A DNA stretch of 64,000 bases, taken from assembly GCA_020055645.1 (NCBI GenBank), contig CM034548.1, forward strand, positions 26,524,201 to 26,588,200, given 5' to 3'. The notes under the pieces were generated by a model that made no database searches, was not told where the DNA came from, and was given only the letters and a program-made list of their open reading frames with translations. Source of the DNA: Tomocerus qinae (Eukaryota; Arthropoda; Collembola; Entomobryomorpha; Tomoceridae). A program made the translations under genes and the position numbers. Shown here in pieces: positions 48,699 to 63,549 of the stretch (position 1 is the stretch's first letter; the number at the start of each line of letters is the position of its first letter).

Positions 48699-51600
48699 CT
48701 GGAAACAAAAAGACAAAATCAATAATAACATCATTCATTAATCAATCATATTATCGGAGACCTCACCACATTCACACTCTGTCTGCACACCATTCAACAC
48801 ACACCTTTATAAAACCTATTAGTATTTCCCTCACACGCTACATGCGTGCGTATATCATCTTATCTCCTGCATTAAAAAACTAAGCAGGGCAAACAATGAC
48901 AGAGCTATTGTAGTATGATATAAATGTAGTGGATAGATAGAGTAAGTATAATGGAGTGAGTGCATGTGTGTTTGTGTCAAAATAAATATAGAGTCCAAAG
49001 GATAGATATTGATAGAAGGAGTGAAGTTGGAAAGATAAATCATTTATTTCCAAGACGAGATGACAGAGGAAATGACAGAGTTCAGTTAGAGAAGAGCTAC
49101 TCATGTATAAAGTGTGAGATAGACTCTTCTCGCTTTTTTCCTCCTCTTGTCTCTTCCTTTAACATTTCAACTCCACTCTCAGCCTCAACAAAGCCATCAA
49201 AATCAAGATCAAGTCTCCGAAGGGGGAGATAGACAATTTTATTCCCAGCAGAAAAACTCGTTCAAATGCTCACAAAATACTTTCTTAGTACGAACGCTTT
49301 CTGCCTTTTACAAGCAGCACTCGCGACGGCGACGAATCCCTTCCAGTTACATAATATACATTCTAGTACTCTGTATAATACCATCCAATAATACTCAGAG
49401 AAGAACCTCCTACGAAATTACATTGGAGTGCATTGTCGTCGGAGCATTGTAAATTGTATGTAGGTATGTATGCAATATTGGAGAAGAAGAGAGGATCGTT
49501 TGACTTAACTAATGATAAGCACTCGTATATCTATAAAAATATAGGTAAGACTTATATACAATGTTGACTTGACTTTTCGTTTAGCTACCTACATGCTAAA
49601 CAACAAGAAAATCACATCAGACTGCAAGAATATATCGGAGTGGTGAATGTATTCCGTGAAATCTACGACAATCTTTTCATTTCTAATGTCAGTCCACGAC
49701 AAAACTATCAACAAGATTGTGCATGAGAGAACTATAGGAGGGTAGAGAAGATTCTATCTGGATTTCTGGAAGCGAAGCATCTCATCATTTGTCATCTTAT
49801 TCGACTTGGACACACGCAACAACACACTGTGATTATAAAGCGAAGCTTCCTAACATGTTTTTTTTTCTTTGTTTACATTAGCAGAGTTATAAACAAAAGT
49901 CACATTCTGTCCGACAGAACGAGAGCCGGGCTGCAGACTTCTAATGATCCCATTTAAATTATTCTGAAAAATAACATGCCTTCCCCAAACAATCGGAGAT
50001 GGAGAGACTGAAGCCCGGCTAAGCCACCTACTGCCTAATAGACCTCAACGAGAAGTCTGAAACTGAGAGTCAAAGGCACAATCTGTTTGCTTGGCTAATG
50101 AAGCCATTTAGCGTTGCTCTCGACTCAGATGCTTCTCAAGTATCCTCTTACGGATAATTCTACATACAGAATCTCACTCTCTGCCCTTACGAACCCACGA
50201 CTACATAATATTATACACTCACTCTCCTTTTGCATGTACACTCTATCAACTACTACATCAGCCTACTACAGTTCACCTACTCCATTTAATGCTACAAACA
50301 AAATATCTGCAACTCTGAGTTAATACAGGATATGTAACTATAGCAGACAGAAAGAGTAACCCCTCTTCCGTAGTCAGTCCTAACATAATAAGCATAAACA
50401 TACTAAGAGCAAGAATCGCATCATTTGTTTTTGAGAGAGTAGTAATACCGTCCTACTGGCTGCTATACTATTTCTCTATGATTCTTCTTGTCCCCTCTCC
50501 ATTTACTGACGGAGTGCAGTGCTGTGCAGGAAACTCTACCGGGTAAGTTAATTGAACCAAGCGAAAATAAGCTCCCTGTACTGAATTCACGTCACAAAGA
50601 ATCCTGGACCATGTCTTCGAAAAATTCCCCTTTCCTCATTGCCTACTTGAAAGTGTATATAGTTACTATACTTTATACTAGGTACTATGATAACTACACA
50701 CATGATACATACGCCTAACTACTACACACACTAAAAGTACAATCACCAAAATATCCAACAATTCTATACTACCATTCCATGGAATTGTCGTCTCCCTCAA
50801 ATGTACCTACATTTCCTTTTTTAAATCGAGTTCGTCTAGACTAGACCACTAGGAATCTCTTGTCAGGAGATAGAGAGAGATTCCATAGCAGAAAAGAAAA
50901 ACAGACCGACGATGAGAGGCAATTAATACATGGGCTTGTTGTTACTTTGTATTAATGTGCGTTAGGATAGAGTGGCTCATTAAAATGGATTACTGAAAAC
51001 AAAGCCAGCTTTGTAGTTTCTATGATATTGTGTAATATCATCTATGATGTTAATTGCGCATAAAACATTGCATTGTCAGCTTTTAGATATTATTAATGAG
51101 ACTCCTGTTTTTGTTATAAACCCTTCTATGCTAAGTAATAATCTGTTGTTTAGCTTTATAAATTTAATTTGAACGTATATTAAGAGCATCAGGATTGTAA
51201 TGATGGGGAATTACCGCTATTTATAGTTACCTAACTAAAAAGGGTTACAACAAACAGAGGCTACTGCAAATAATGATATTATTAGCCAACAAAGAACAAC
51301 AGTAAATGTGTGCTCTAGTATGAGAACACTGTCAAAAGGATCAAATAAGGTATCAAAATAGCAGAGACGCAGTAATTCCATGAAGGAAACTTTAATGCTG
51401 AATTTTATTTACTCGCATCTCAATTTCAGCCACCTAATACAACCGAAACATAATCTGAAGAGAGAATTTTTCATCAAATCAGTTCACTCTATTGAATGTT
51501 AGGTATCAGAAAGGAGCATTTGCTTATTCTTGATACTACCTTTTATTAAATTCCCATCAAACATTCAAAAAGCATTGATAAGAGTAACATGAGCCACTGA

Positions 51601-54600
51601 AGTCAAAACTTCCCCTGTGCATCTCTACGATCAAATTTAATAACTTGGATCACATATAGGGAATCTTACAATTTGGAGGGGCAACAATACTCATGGTAAT
51701 GATATTTCTATGTGTATATCTTGAGAAATGTAGAGCTAGGAAATAGAAACAGTTTGAAATCCCGATAAATATTTTATATCACTTTTACACAGCAAGAGCT
51801 ACTGATAGACACGCGTACACTATTTGTACATAGTATTTCGTTTAGTAAAGGAAAACAGCTTTTAACATAACTTGAGGAAACTTGGAAAAGTTTGGATGGA
51901 GGAGTAGAGCAAAAAATAGGAAACTGGAAGGGCAATCGAGGAAAAGAGGGAGAGATATAGGAGGAGAGAGAGAAAGCTCTCAAATTTCTTCTGTCGGCAT
52001 TCTAACTGAATTCATTTCCAACATCCCTCACCATTTAGTTAGGTTCGATACAGGGGTTTTCAATTCCAGGCACACCTTCTACTTAAAGAGTACACATCCT
52101 ACGACTGAAATACCGAAATTAGAGGAAGGAGATGTATTTACACTGAAAGAAGGACTACCCTGGAGATATTCTCCTCCAGACTCATCTCTCTCGACCAGCA
52201 AAACAAGGTAAGCGTCCGACACAAACAAACTTATCCCAATCTCCTGCACTAATTCCCTAATTGTTTTTTCCACGCCTAACCCAAAGAGAAGAAGGGAAGG
52301 CTCTGTAGAATTCCCGGAATGCTTTCATAAGATCCTCGGTGAACTCTGATGTGATCCGTGTCTAATTTCTAGATTATTAGCCACTTGGTATCTTCTATTT
52401 GCCTTACCTCCCTTACTCACAACAATCCTACACTTTTCCCACATTTCTGTCTTCTCAACGAACTTTTATCGCTTCTAAATTCCTCACAGACAAATCATCT
52501 GTCCATTGACAACGTTTTGGATTTGGACACATGTAAAATCTAAGTACAGGACATGTAAGTGTCAAAATAAAACAAAGCCAACGTTTTCAACTTATTCAAG
52601 ATAAATACTAATCCTTGGTCTAATTCCAATACAGATGCAACACTTGTTCTTGCATAAAAAATATAGCGATAAGGCAGTAAGTCATTGAAAAGTACAAGGC
52701 GCAGGCATTTATTTGGTTGTAGGGCTTAAAAAGCACTTAAAACAAACATTTGAAGGGGAAATATGGAGAAAAGAGTCAAATAATCAGATAAACGTAGGCT
52801 GGTTTGATTGAGGTTAGGTTTTGGCTTGAAGCTTAAGCCAAAAGACAATAATAGGAGGAATGATGGACTTTTGGGGTTGTTCCGCTTAATATTAGTTTGA
52901 GTTGGACTCTTAAAATTGCGTAGAAAATAAACCCCATAATATGCCCATTGCTCCCACAGTTACAGATATTAATAAAGCAAAGGAAGAAAAGATTTTGTTG
53001 TATTGTATTACATTAGGTGGGTAATAGTATTAGTTTAATAATAGGGAACATCCCAACAATTCAGAAGGAAACGTACTCGAATTTCTTGTGAGCCGGGGAA
53101 GAAGGAGCCACTCTTTTATTCCTCCAATTTTCCTTCACCATTTAATTTGAAGTCCATTGAGAAGAGTGGCAATAAATGAATAGATGGGCTTAGGTCAGAG
53201 CCACATTTATTTAAGGCGAAGCCAAGCCACAAATATCCCACATCGTTATTGACATGCGATCCATCCGCAATACACTGTACTGCATTTCTCCCTCGTTCGT
53301 GTACAATGCAATTTAGTTAAATGTGCATGGTAAATAGAGAGAATGGTGAAGAGACGTTCTTGAAGGAGGTAAGTAGGCACTTGTGTCTCTCAAGTGTCTG
53401 CACCCTTACAGTACCTTTCAAGTTCGACAACGAAAGAAAAAAACGTCGTGGAAGGAAGGAGCAACAACCAACTCATATTCACATTCAATATCCACAACCC
53501 ATCATCATAATCTCCCTTTCCCACATGTAAACGCAACGTTTAAGGGAGACTCACCATTAAGTGCCCCTTCCCATATTTAATATATCTACGAAATGCAAGA
53601 AGGAAACCCTTGGAGAAGGACTCTAAATGGAACAACCCAATGAAGCAAAGCAAAGCACTCATCCCGGATTAGCATTTTAGCATCTTTGTATTCATACGAA
53701 GAGAGCCGGAGGGAAGGAGAACAAAAAATATCTTGAGTTCACCTTTTGTCCATCAGCCAAACAAAATAACCACAATCAGTATACATACGTGCACGTATAT
53801 GTCTAAGTAGACAGAAGAGCTAATACTAATACATAGCTACAACTATTTTGGAATTAAATTGTGTCTGAAGGCAAGGACAATCTTTCTCTACATACATTAT
53901 ATTATTATTATAGTACAACTTGTAGGCCTTCCACTTCTAAGTGCACCAGTACAACTTCATTAGAAAATATTCATTTGACTACTCGCTCGCTTGAGATGCA
54001 TTCTAATTCCAAACTATTGTGTCTGTACAGGTGGAAAGACAACAAACGAAATTAGGATGATAATATCTGCTCTGCAAATTGGCTCCGACGGAAAATTAAT
54101 GAGAGGGGAAAAGGAAGGGTTCAGTTTCTATGCAAAATAATTAATAATAAAGTAAGTAGGTGATCAGGAAATGACTTTTGCTGGAAATGATAAGGTAAAG
54201 TAATTTATGAGACCGAAAAAGAGAAAATGAGTCGACTGCACTAAACAAGATTTAACTGCGAGGAAGTTGATGGAAGATGAAACTAAGTAAATAAAGTCCT
54301 GCAATGCATTTACAGCGTGATATATTGAAGATGTAATTTGAGAATACAATTGTGGGAATAGAATCCACTATGAAATGTTGGTTGATAGCTGATAGATAGG
54401 AGATCTGGGTGGGCCACGCCACAACTCTCAGACAGTGAGATACTCTACTTTATTGCTTCGAGAGTAGTGACTCCTTCCCTGCTTTGCTTTGGTGTTGATG
54501 TCAGACAGACAGACAGACCACCATCAACTCCCGAATAGTTTTTTCAGATCCCCGAGACTTTCCTTAAAACTCTTTCACAATTCTTTCAACAACAAAGTCA

Positions 54601-57600
54601 CATAATTTCCTCCGCAGTTTACTTATCTCTTTCTATGCCTTTCTGTTTGTACTTTTATTATGTATTCCACTTTTACAAGTCTCTCCATTACATAACTGCA
54701 TATTTACAACTTGACTCAAAACATTTATTCTCCACTTTTCTTATTCTTACAAACAGTCCAATTCCAGCAACACAAAATAAAAAGCTTGGCTATGGTTTGA
54801 ATATAAAGAATGTAATTTGCACAATGTAAAAAATTAACACATAATTCTCCGCTAAAGTTGATATTATGAATAATTTTTCAAGAGGTTGGCAATAAGTAAA
54901 ATATGCCTCAACACCCTTTATATGGGCATTACCCCACCGCATTTTCTTTCCTACAAAATTCATATAATCGAATTGAACTCCACCTTTATAATAATTCTGG
55001 CCAAAATTCCTCGTGCTGACTAAGCCATCTTAAGAACTCGACGCCCTTATTCACAGAACTAACTCCATAACCACACATTATCAATAGCATGACTCACACT
55101 AGGCTAATGCCCAGCAATCCCACATTAAAAAATCCTTGGCATCCTTCAATCACTAATATATACTTACACATCCACTGACATATTATATACCTACCTACGG
55201 ATATGTTTTAAGTGTAGCAATACAATAGCGAGTCAGGAAACCTTTTATAGTATACTTAAGTCTGTACAGATGAGTTTAGATAGAATGTGAGTTGTGGCCT
55301 GGCTTATGTATTTCCCTACTGAAATAAAAATGGCAATAACTCTCAATATCCGTTAATTACAGATCTAAAGCATTAGATTTAAGGACCAACCCCAAATTCT
55401 TTCCTAATACGGCTTGCACTCCTTATCTCCTGCAATTCAATACAATTCTCCCTTTACACTAGTTGAATAATATAGCCAATGTATCTTCATAATATTCACA
55501 TTCACAAGTGTAAGAGCTAGCGATACGGAGCTGACTTGCAATTAGCCGACAGCTACAGCTTTTCTTTTTTGACTATGAAATCCTCTTCAATCTGTTCTTA
55601 GTCCATCCAACACTTCTTCTCTTTGCTAAACAGCGTAATGCACAGACTCTATAATATGTACGCAATGCACTGAAACCATTTCCCTATCATTACATGTTTA
55701 CTGTTATTACACATTATTACTACATGCTGTTAAACACAAAACTAATATTCTTATTTATTACTACACGACTAGTATCTCTATTCTCATTATAATCTTTAAA
55801 ATATTCCTGCCACTACCTCTTATACACGTATATAAAGGTACATATCGATACTAACCACTTTAATATTGCTATACTTACTTCTATACGATACTAATACCAT
55901 TTTCTTCAAGTCAGAAACTTTTTCATTTACCAACAATCAAAATGACTCGGGAGATTTTCAAGAGCGTCTTTTCTACTACTTATGATTAACCATCGCATCA
56001 CAAATCACAACATATCTCATTGCATCAACTCAAAAACCCAACTGCAAACTCAAGTTAAGTACACGATGCACTTAGGACGACACTTTACATCCCAATTTAT
56101 CTTGTATGTATATGTAACTCTATTTGAGACGGAACTATCTGTGTATATATCAGTACTAACCATCAACTCCTCTCTCAATGGCTATCCATCATTCTTTAAA
56201 CATAACTCTGAATAAATATTGCTATCTGTTCTCAGAGCCACTGACTCGGAACATAACATACAAAGCGGGATTTACTATGTGGAAAGAGACAGACGCCAAA
56301 ACAATTCACTAATAATAAATAGTAAGTACTAGCATGCCACGCCATTAAAATTGAACCAACTGCAGTAAAAAGCTATGAATTCAATTCAATCGGATTTTCT
56401 TGTCCCTTCTCTATTTGCTGTATTGATCCATCAGTATGGACCAAGTAAGTACTAAGTAAGTACCATCATATTAAATTTTACTGCGCCTACGTAACTTTGG
56501 TACTTTAGCATCATATAGATTGCATTCTATTGCACAACGGTCGTGTTCAGAGAAGATGCACCACTGTCTAGTGCAATTTGGAGGTGGTGTAAAGTGTAAA
56601 TAGGTAAATATGTAGTGTAGTAGGTAGGTAGTAGTAGTAGGTGGCTGAATGAGGTAATGCCTCTGTCCAACCTAATAGAATGGCCGAGGAATAATAGGCT
56701 ACGACGGTAGCTCAGAAGAGAATACAACTAACGATTTATGACACTCACTAATCCATGAACAATTGCCTCATCAGCTCAACCAACCAGGCAATAAGACCCA
56801 ACAGATCCTTTCCGTCGTCTTTTCCATTTGTGAACCACACAAAATATACACTATACTTTACGACTCCATAATCATTGTCAGAATATAGTCAATATATCAC
56901 CCACAATATGTACCTTTCATATAAGCTCACCAATATGCTTCACCAACTCAAAGAAAATATTATATGAAATCCCTAGAAATACTTATATAATAATAAATAT
57001 TAATAATCTATATTATTTACCTTTTAAGTTTTATTACAAGATTATTGACAGAGAGGATGCTACTCTATATTACTACACTAAAAATATAAACCTTTATAGC
57101 CGTGTCTACTACTAGCAGGAGTGTCGTAGGTACCTCGGGTAGAGAAATATCCTTGAATGCCGTGTCTATGTCATAATGGAAATTGGTCGGCGGAAATCCA
57201 CGGAAATTCATTCCAGTCTAGATGCAAGGCAGGGAACTGACATTATTGTTCTCGTCAGCTCTACCATATTTATACTAGTTGATATAACAAGAGAAGATAG
57301 TGGCATTACGTAACCCAGAAATTTCATAGTATAAAATATAGAAGTGTCCTCTCATGCAGTACTATAAGAAGTAGTACATAGTTATAGTTGTGTAAGTAAG
57401 CAAAACATGGAGAGAGCAAGTAGCCGTAGCAGTTAAACGTATTTTTGTACGTGTTCCCCGAACTGAGAGGAAAGGAAAGAAGCTGGAGATCCTGTTTGAC
57501 TACGACTGAACTGAAGTATCATGTCCAATAGTTTTAGTCGGGTTTACTGCTCCTGGACTTACTTTTGTGAGTCAAGTCACTCAATTTTATTGACTCTAAT

Positions 57601-60600
57601 GCAATACACTTGAAGTCCTAGGAGGGCTACTACTGCCATGGCCATAGCTCATAAAATAGCAAGCACTGCTCATTCTTCTCAAATTCATTGTACAAAGTGT
57701 AGAGACGGAGCCACCCAGGGTTTTAACACGAGCATTCGACCCCACACTACATATTGCACAACTACTAACTACTCACATCCACACACAATGGACAGACAGA
57801 CACACCATTAGCCCACAGTCTACAAATTGTCCAAATCCACTCCACTTGTTTGACAATAGCCACAAAATGCAGTCGTGGGACATTTCTGCTATGGGTGGGT
57901 GGGTGTTTGTCTGCCGTGTGTGAATGTGTGTGGCAATGAATGCTGAATTAACTCCGATTGCCGATAATCAAACAAACGATTGAGATTACACTTATCATCT
58001 ACGAATTTGGATCTTAGTGGAGCCACTCGATTTTCTCTCGTATGACTGCGCAGAAGTGGAGTGGACATTATTCAAGTGATTATTCGACGAGGAAATGGTG
58101 AAATCCTCTTAAGGAACAAATCTGCATATCTTTATGCGACAGAGCATAATACAATCAACCCCGCCCTCACTATAACCATCTATATACGATGTAGTATATT
58201 ATAGAACAATGTAAATACGTGGGACAAAGACTCTTGATCTACATAATAGTATTACAAGTATAGGAAGATCTCGAGTGAGAAAACACAAGTTTGCTAACAA
58301 AAAGAGTATGAATTGGTATTGGAGAGATGAGTGGCGGGGCGAGAGCTGAGCACAGAAATAAATGACCTCATTTCAATAAGTATTTTGACATGTGATGGAA
58401 TATCGCTTTAGTTATGTTATGAGGTGAGATCTCATAGTCTATTGTTACCGATGTGCTACATTCATACTTGCTTTCCATTAGGATGTTGTCTGTAGTTGTT
58501 GGTGAGTGTCGGCATACTGACAAGACAGGAGATCAACAATGACATGACATCAGATAACACTTTAGAACAGTGAGCAAACACACAGGCTGGGTGGACTGGG
58601 AGCACAATGGAATATTTTGGCCATGCAATGTGACACGGAAAGGTGCTAATCCTCCGAGGACGAAACGAAACACCACGCAATGGAATACCACAACAAAACT
58701 CCACATAAAGCTCGACAAGAAAATAGAGCAAATAGGAGCACATTAAGTGCTCTTCTTCGCCACCATTGCAGTGGATCCCATTCTGTGTAAACGAAACCAA
58801 AGAAAACTAACGAAGCTAATCCTTATGTCAGCCATTCATTCATCCTCTCGCTCACATTAACTTTATACTCACCCGTTTACTAATTCTAGTACAAGAGGTA
58901 GTTACTCAAGAGCATCGGCTATATTTCTCATGCTCTAAATACCAACTCTCTCTCTCTCTCTAATCTCTATTAGTATTTAGGAGCAAATGACAAAAAAGAC
59001 AATCACTAGAGATATGTACGTAGAATTCGCATTCAATGACCCAGTCAAAACCATAAATTTATTCTACTCACATTAAATATAGGATAATGTCAATCATACG
59101 CTACTTCCCAAGTATTACAAATAATCATCTGCAGTGAAATCGGAAGGGACTTCCAGGCCAGTGGTAAATTCAATGTAATTTCCTCTTTAAATTCGGGCAC
59201 TAATACATTACTTTCACCCACCTACACTAAAATCAGTTCATCGGAACAGAATGAAATCTTGTGCAGATAGAATGATCCACAACCAATGCAATTCCTAATA
59301 GTAAGATTATTAAATACGTATACATAGTATACATTTAGGTATAATCTCCAACAATTTTAACGATAAACGCCCCATTGATTATTTCTGTAGTGGGGGGACT
59401 GGAACAACTCCATGCAAAAGAATCATTGTAGCAGAAAACCCAATTTAGTACAAATGAATTAGATAATAATGCTTGGAAATAGAGACATGACTTATAATCC
59501 ACGCAGACAATAAACGACAAGAGACATTTTAATAATATGAGATAAATAATATTCCAGCTACCAGCAATCAAGCGAGCGGACAAAACAGACAGTTATGAGA
59601 ACGTTATACCTACTTGTGATTAGCCTGACTGTTTTCAATTCAGTCAAAAACTTTTATACACTATCTGTGAGATCGAGTTGAATGGCAAAGAAAAGAATTC
59701 CTTTTTCCATTTGGCTTGGTGTTAGACTGAATTGCATCCTATCACAAGTGTCTATTCTATCCTAGAACCAAGTCATGCTTTAAAATCTCGTATTGGAACG
59801 AGCCAAAGTCCTATATACAAGAAATCAACCAGTAATGATAATGAAATCAACAATATTCGTCATCCTGAACAGAAAATCCTCTTCTAGTAGAGACAGACAT
59901 GCTTTCACTAATTAATAAGATCCATGAGACTTCAGATCCGATGACGATGTTGATGATGACGGTGCTGATGAGAATTCCTAGTTTCTAGCACAGTCGAGGC
60001 TAAAGTAGCTATATCTTAAGTATGCGCAAATGAGTAAGTTATAGGAATACCTACCTTATTATTACCCTTTCGTGATATATATTCTTAGAGCAATTTTCAA
60101 TTTAGCAAATGTTATAATGATACGAGACTGCCTGGATATAAGTTATCAGCCACGAATATTATGGACGAAGAGGAACGCCATATTACGCAGTAACAGAATT
60201 AAAATTGAGAACATACATCAATATAGTTGGGTAGGTAGATATAATTATTAATATGTCTACTTTCCAATATCGTAATGTTGTAATGTATAGCTCCCCTTTA
60301 TTCAAGACCACTTAACTTGAGTTGACGCTACTACTACACGTCTCGTATTCAGAGTAATATTATATAGAATATTATGTTAAAATCGATTGTATATACAAAA
60401 AGTCATTTCAATTTGAAATAGTTTCCATTTAATTATCAATTGTGAGTCAGAGCAGTAAATATATAACTTAATAGATATAACCTAGAGAACAGACACAACG
60501 TGAAGATGAAATAATGTCTGCAGTGCAATCCCTCCACGCTTGTGCAGATACTACGTATAAATGTGAAAAATGTCAGTAACCTATAGAGATCCTACCTACC

Positions 60601-62037
60601 AACTACAAACTTACTACATGGCTATTCAAAAATGTAGCGCATTGCAACCACGGCACGGCAGTTATTTACGATCTAATTAAATCTCAACTCCCCTCTCCTC
60701 TATTTTATCTTTTTTGCAATTATTAGCTTGTTTCGTTCGTGCAAAGGAAAAAACGGGTTCCTCTCAATCTAACGTTAACTGCCAGCCAAAAAGCATTTTG
60801 TGAGAGGAAAAGGAGCAGCAAATAATGTATGTAGCCACCTTCATTGTGTATTGCCATTGCCACACATCCCAGCACATCTCTCTATCCATTCAGACTATAT
60901 TTATAATGAGGATAATAGCAAGTAAACCGTAGTGTAGCAATAATGAAGGTATTTAGGGCAAGGAAGGAAAAGAGACGATAACGACATCACAATATTCTAA
61001 TTCACATACATAATAAAAGAGATCACTCCACAAAACTTGGTCCTCTCTTCCCTTCAATAACTTCTCCTCGCTCCGTCTCATTTCACATTTTACATAAACA
61101 CTTTTCAACATCAAAAACGTAATACTGAACAAACACCTTTCTAAGAAAATGTTAAACGAAAGAAAAATTCACGACTTTTCCCCTTTGACTCCTTGCCTAA
61201 CTACGCACTGCCAAGGCAAATATAACACATCTCTGAATTTCATAATAACACTTCTCGAAAACATCAAATAGAATTCAAAACGCTGTGTAATATGTTCCCT
61301 TTATTATGAATGCTCATCCAACTGTACTGCATCCCAAACAACGCCAACTAGAACAAATTGGACCCTCATTTGCAACTACATACAAACTACCTCATAAAAC
61401 TTGACTTCAAATGGTACTGCAGCTACTTAATAATAATACTATCAAAAACACCACAATTATAATTATACCAATTACCTTTCGACATGAATTGACAACTTTA
61501 AACATCAAAATTTAACGAATGAATAAAAAGAAAACTTGCAAATGCCTTTTCATCAGCGCAACTATTTTAAGCTAGATAAAATGAAAAGAATATCATTACT
61601 ACTATGAAAGTGGCTGGATATTCACATAATTTTGCTCTGCTGAAGTGGGACCAAAGAACAAACAAACAAGGTTAAGCCCTAATAATAAAGTTGAACAATA
61701 AGGTACATGTATCACGCTTGGTATTACTTAACATTCCCTTTGTACTCTTTGCTCTTCCATCACTTTTCAACTAAATACGCTACAGTAAACACGAAAAGAG
61801 CAGGGATTTTCTGCACTCATTTACTACACCAAAAACAAAACAAAATTATTTTGAATTTAGACGGAGTTGCCACTAGACATATAAGAGGCTCATTGTCACT
61901 TTATTAAATTTACCTCAGTAGGAATTAGAGAAAACTCGAAAATATAGTTAGCTAATAAAATGTCACTGGCATGCACAAGTATAATATGGAGATGAGAAAT
62001 TCCTCGAAATACTCTCCATATAGCTAAGGAGGCTAAA

Positions 62038-63549
62038 TCCTAGTATACCGACGCTCAACGGAATAGACCGATATATAGCTCATTCGAAAGATCTCGTCGA
62101 GTACATCACGAATATGATATTGGTTTTTAGGGCAACCCCCCAAATAAGAAAGTTATGGTCGGTTAAAGTTGAAAATATGACTATTTCGATGCCTATATTT
62201 TTAGAAAACGAAGAGTTACAAGTTCTTTAGGACATCGTTGTTTTGATCTTCATGGTGAATTTACTTGTATCTATGGCAACGTAGCTAATAACAACATGCA
62301 GGTTGGGTTTTGTAAAATTCTAAATTGCACCACCTTCTATGTTTAAAAAAAAAGCTAATTGTGACCACGTGCGTTTCAAGTTTAAAGTTTTGGTTTTGTA
62401 AAATTCTAAATTGCACCAACTTCTATGTTTAAAAAAATGCTAATTGTGACCACGTCCCACGTTCGATTTTCATCAATTTTAATTAGGTTTAGGCTTTAAA
62501 AAAATGCTAATTGTGACCACGTCCCATGTTCGATTTCCATCAATTTTAATTAGGTTTAGGTTTTAAAAAAATGCTAATTGTGACCACGTTCCATGTTTAA
62601 TTTTCATCAATATTAATTAGGTTTAGGCTTTAAAAAAAATGCTAATTGTGACCACGTCCCATGTTCGATTTCCATCAATTTTAATTAGGTTTAGGCTTTA
62701 AAAAAATGATAATTGTGACCACGTCCCATGTTCGATTTCCATCAATTTTAATTAGGTTTAGGCTTTAAAAAAATGATAATTGTGACCACGTCCCATGTTC
62801 GATTTCCATCAATTTTAATTAGGTTTAGGTTTTAAAATAAATGCTAATTGTGACCACGTCCCATGTTCGATTTCCATCAATTTTAATTAGGTTAGGTTTT
62901 AAAAAAATGCTAATTGTGACCACGTCCCATGTTCGATTTCCATCAATTTTAATTAGGTTAGGTTTTAAAAAAATGCTAATTGTGACCACATCCCATGTTT
63001 AATTTTCATCAATTTTAATTAGGTTAGGTTTTTAAAAATGCTAATTGTGACCACGTCCCATGTTCGATTTCCATCAATTTTAATTAGGTTAGGTTTTAAA
63101 AAATGCTAATTGTGACCACGTCCCATGTTTAATTTTCATCAATTTTAATTAGGTTAGGTTTTATAAAATGCTAATTGTAACCGCGTGCCCTTAACTAAAT
63201 CAAAAATGATGAAAATTGAAGTTAGAACAATGAAAAAATTCAAAATAGAAGATAAAGTGTAATTTAGAATTTTACAAAACCAAACCTGCATGTTGTTATT
63301 AGCTACGTTGCCATAGTTACAAGTAAATTCACCATGAAGATCAAAACAACGATGTCCTAAAGATCTTGTAACTCGTCGTTTTCAAAAAATATAGGCATCG
63401 AAATAGTCATATTTTCAACTTTAACCGACCATAACTTTCTTATTTGGGGGGTTGCCCCAAAAATGAATACCATATTCGTGATGTACTCGACGAGATCTTT
63501 CGAATGAGCTATATATCGGTCTATTCCGTTGAGCGTCGGTATACTAGGA
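62038..63549. mobile_element. TIR element with ~300-bp inverted repeats and a central minisatellite
   Basis: The left end reads TCCTAGTATACCGACGCTCA and the right end is its reverse complement. The inverted repeats run about 62038-62345 and 63240-63549, with about a dozen differences by eye (~95% identical). The element is bounded by TA or CTAG on both sides (the target duplication could be either, since CTAG is palindromic). Between the repeats is a tandem array (see next entry) and no protein-coding frame. It is a non-autonomous DNA transposon; the superfamily is not determined. High arm identity suggests fairly recent activity or repair by gene conversion. Confidence 0.85.
62354..63185. 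repeat. Minisatellite of 65-68 bp inside the TIR element, 13 anchor copies
   Basis: The anchor GCTAATTGTGACCACG (or a variant) occurs at 62354, 62439, 62506, 62573, 62641, 62708, 62775, 62843, 62909, 62975, 63040, 63105 and 63170. After a first 85-base step, spacing falls from 67-68 on the left to 65 on the right. Each unit also contains CCATCAATTTTAATTAGG and an A run. Confidence 0.92.

Noticed and set aside
58462-58800. 112-codon minus frame considered as a missing upstream ephrin exon
   Set aside because: It lacks the expected receptor-binding-domain motifs of the ephrin N-terminus, and its Cys pattern does not fit.
62354-63185. CRISPR-like appearance (regular repeats separated by spacers)
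   Set aside because: The whole unit is repeated with no unique spacers, it sits between terminal inverted repeats, and the genome is eukaryotic.
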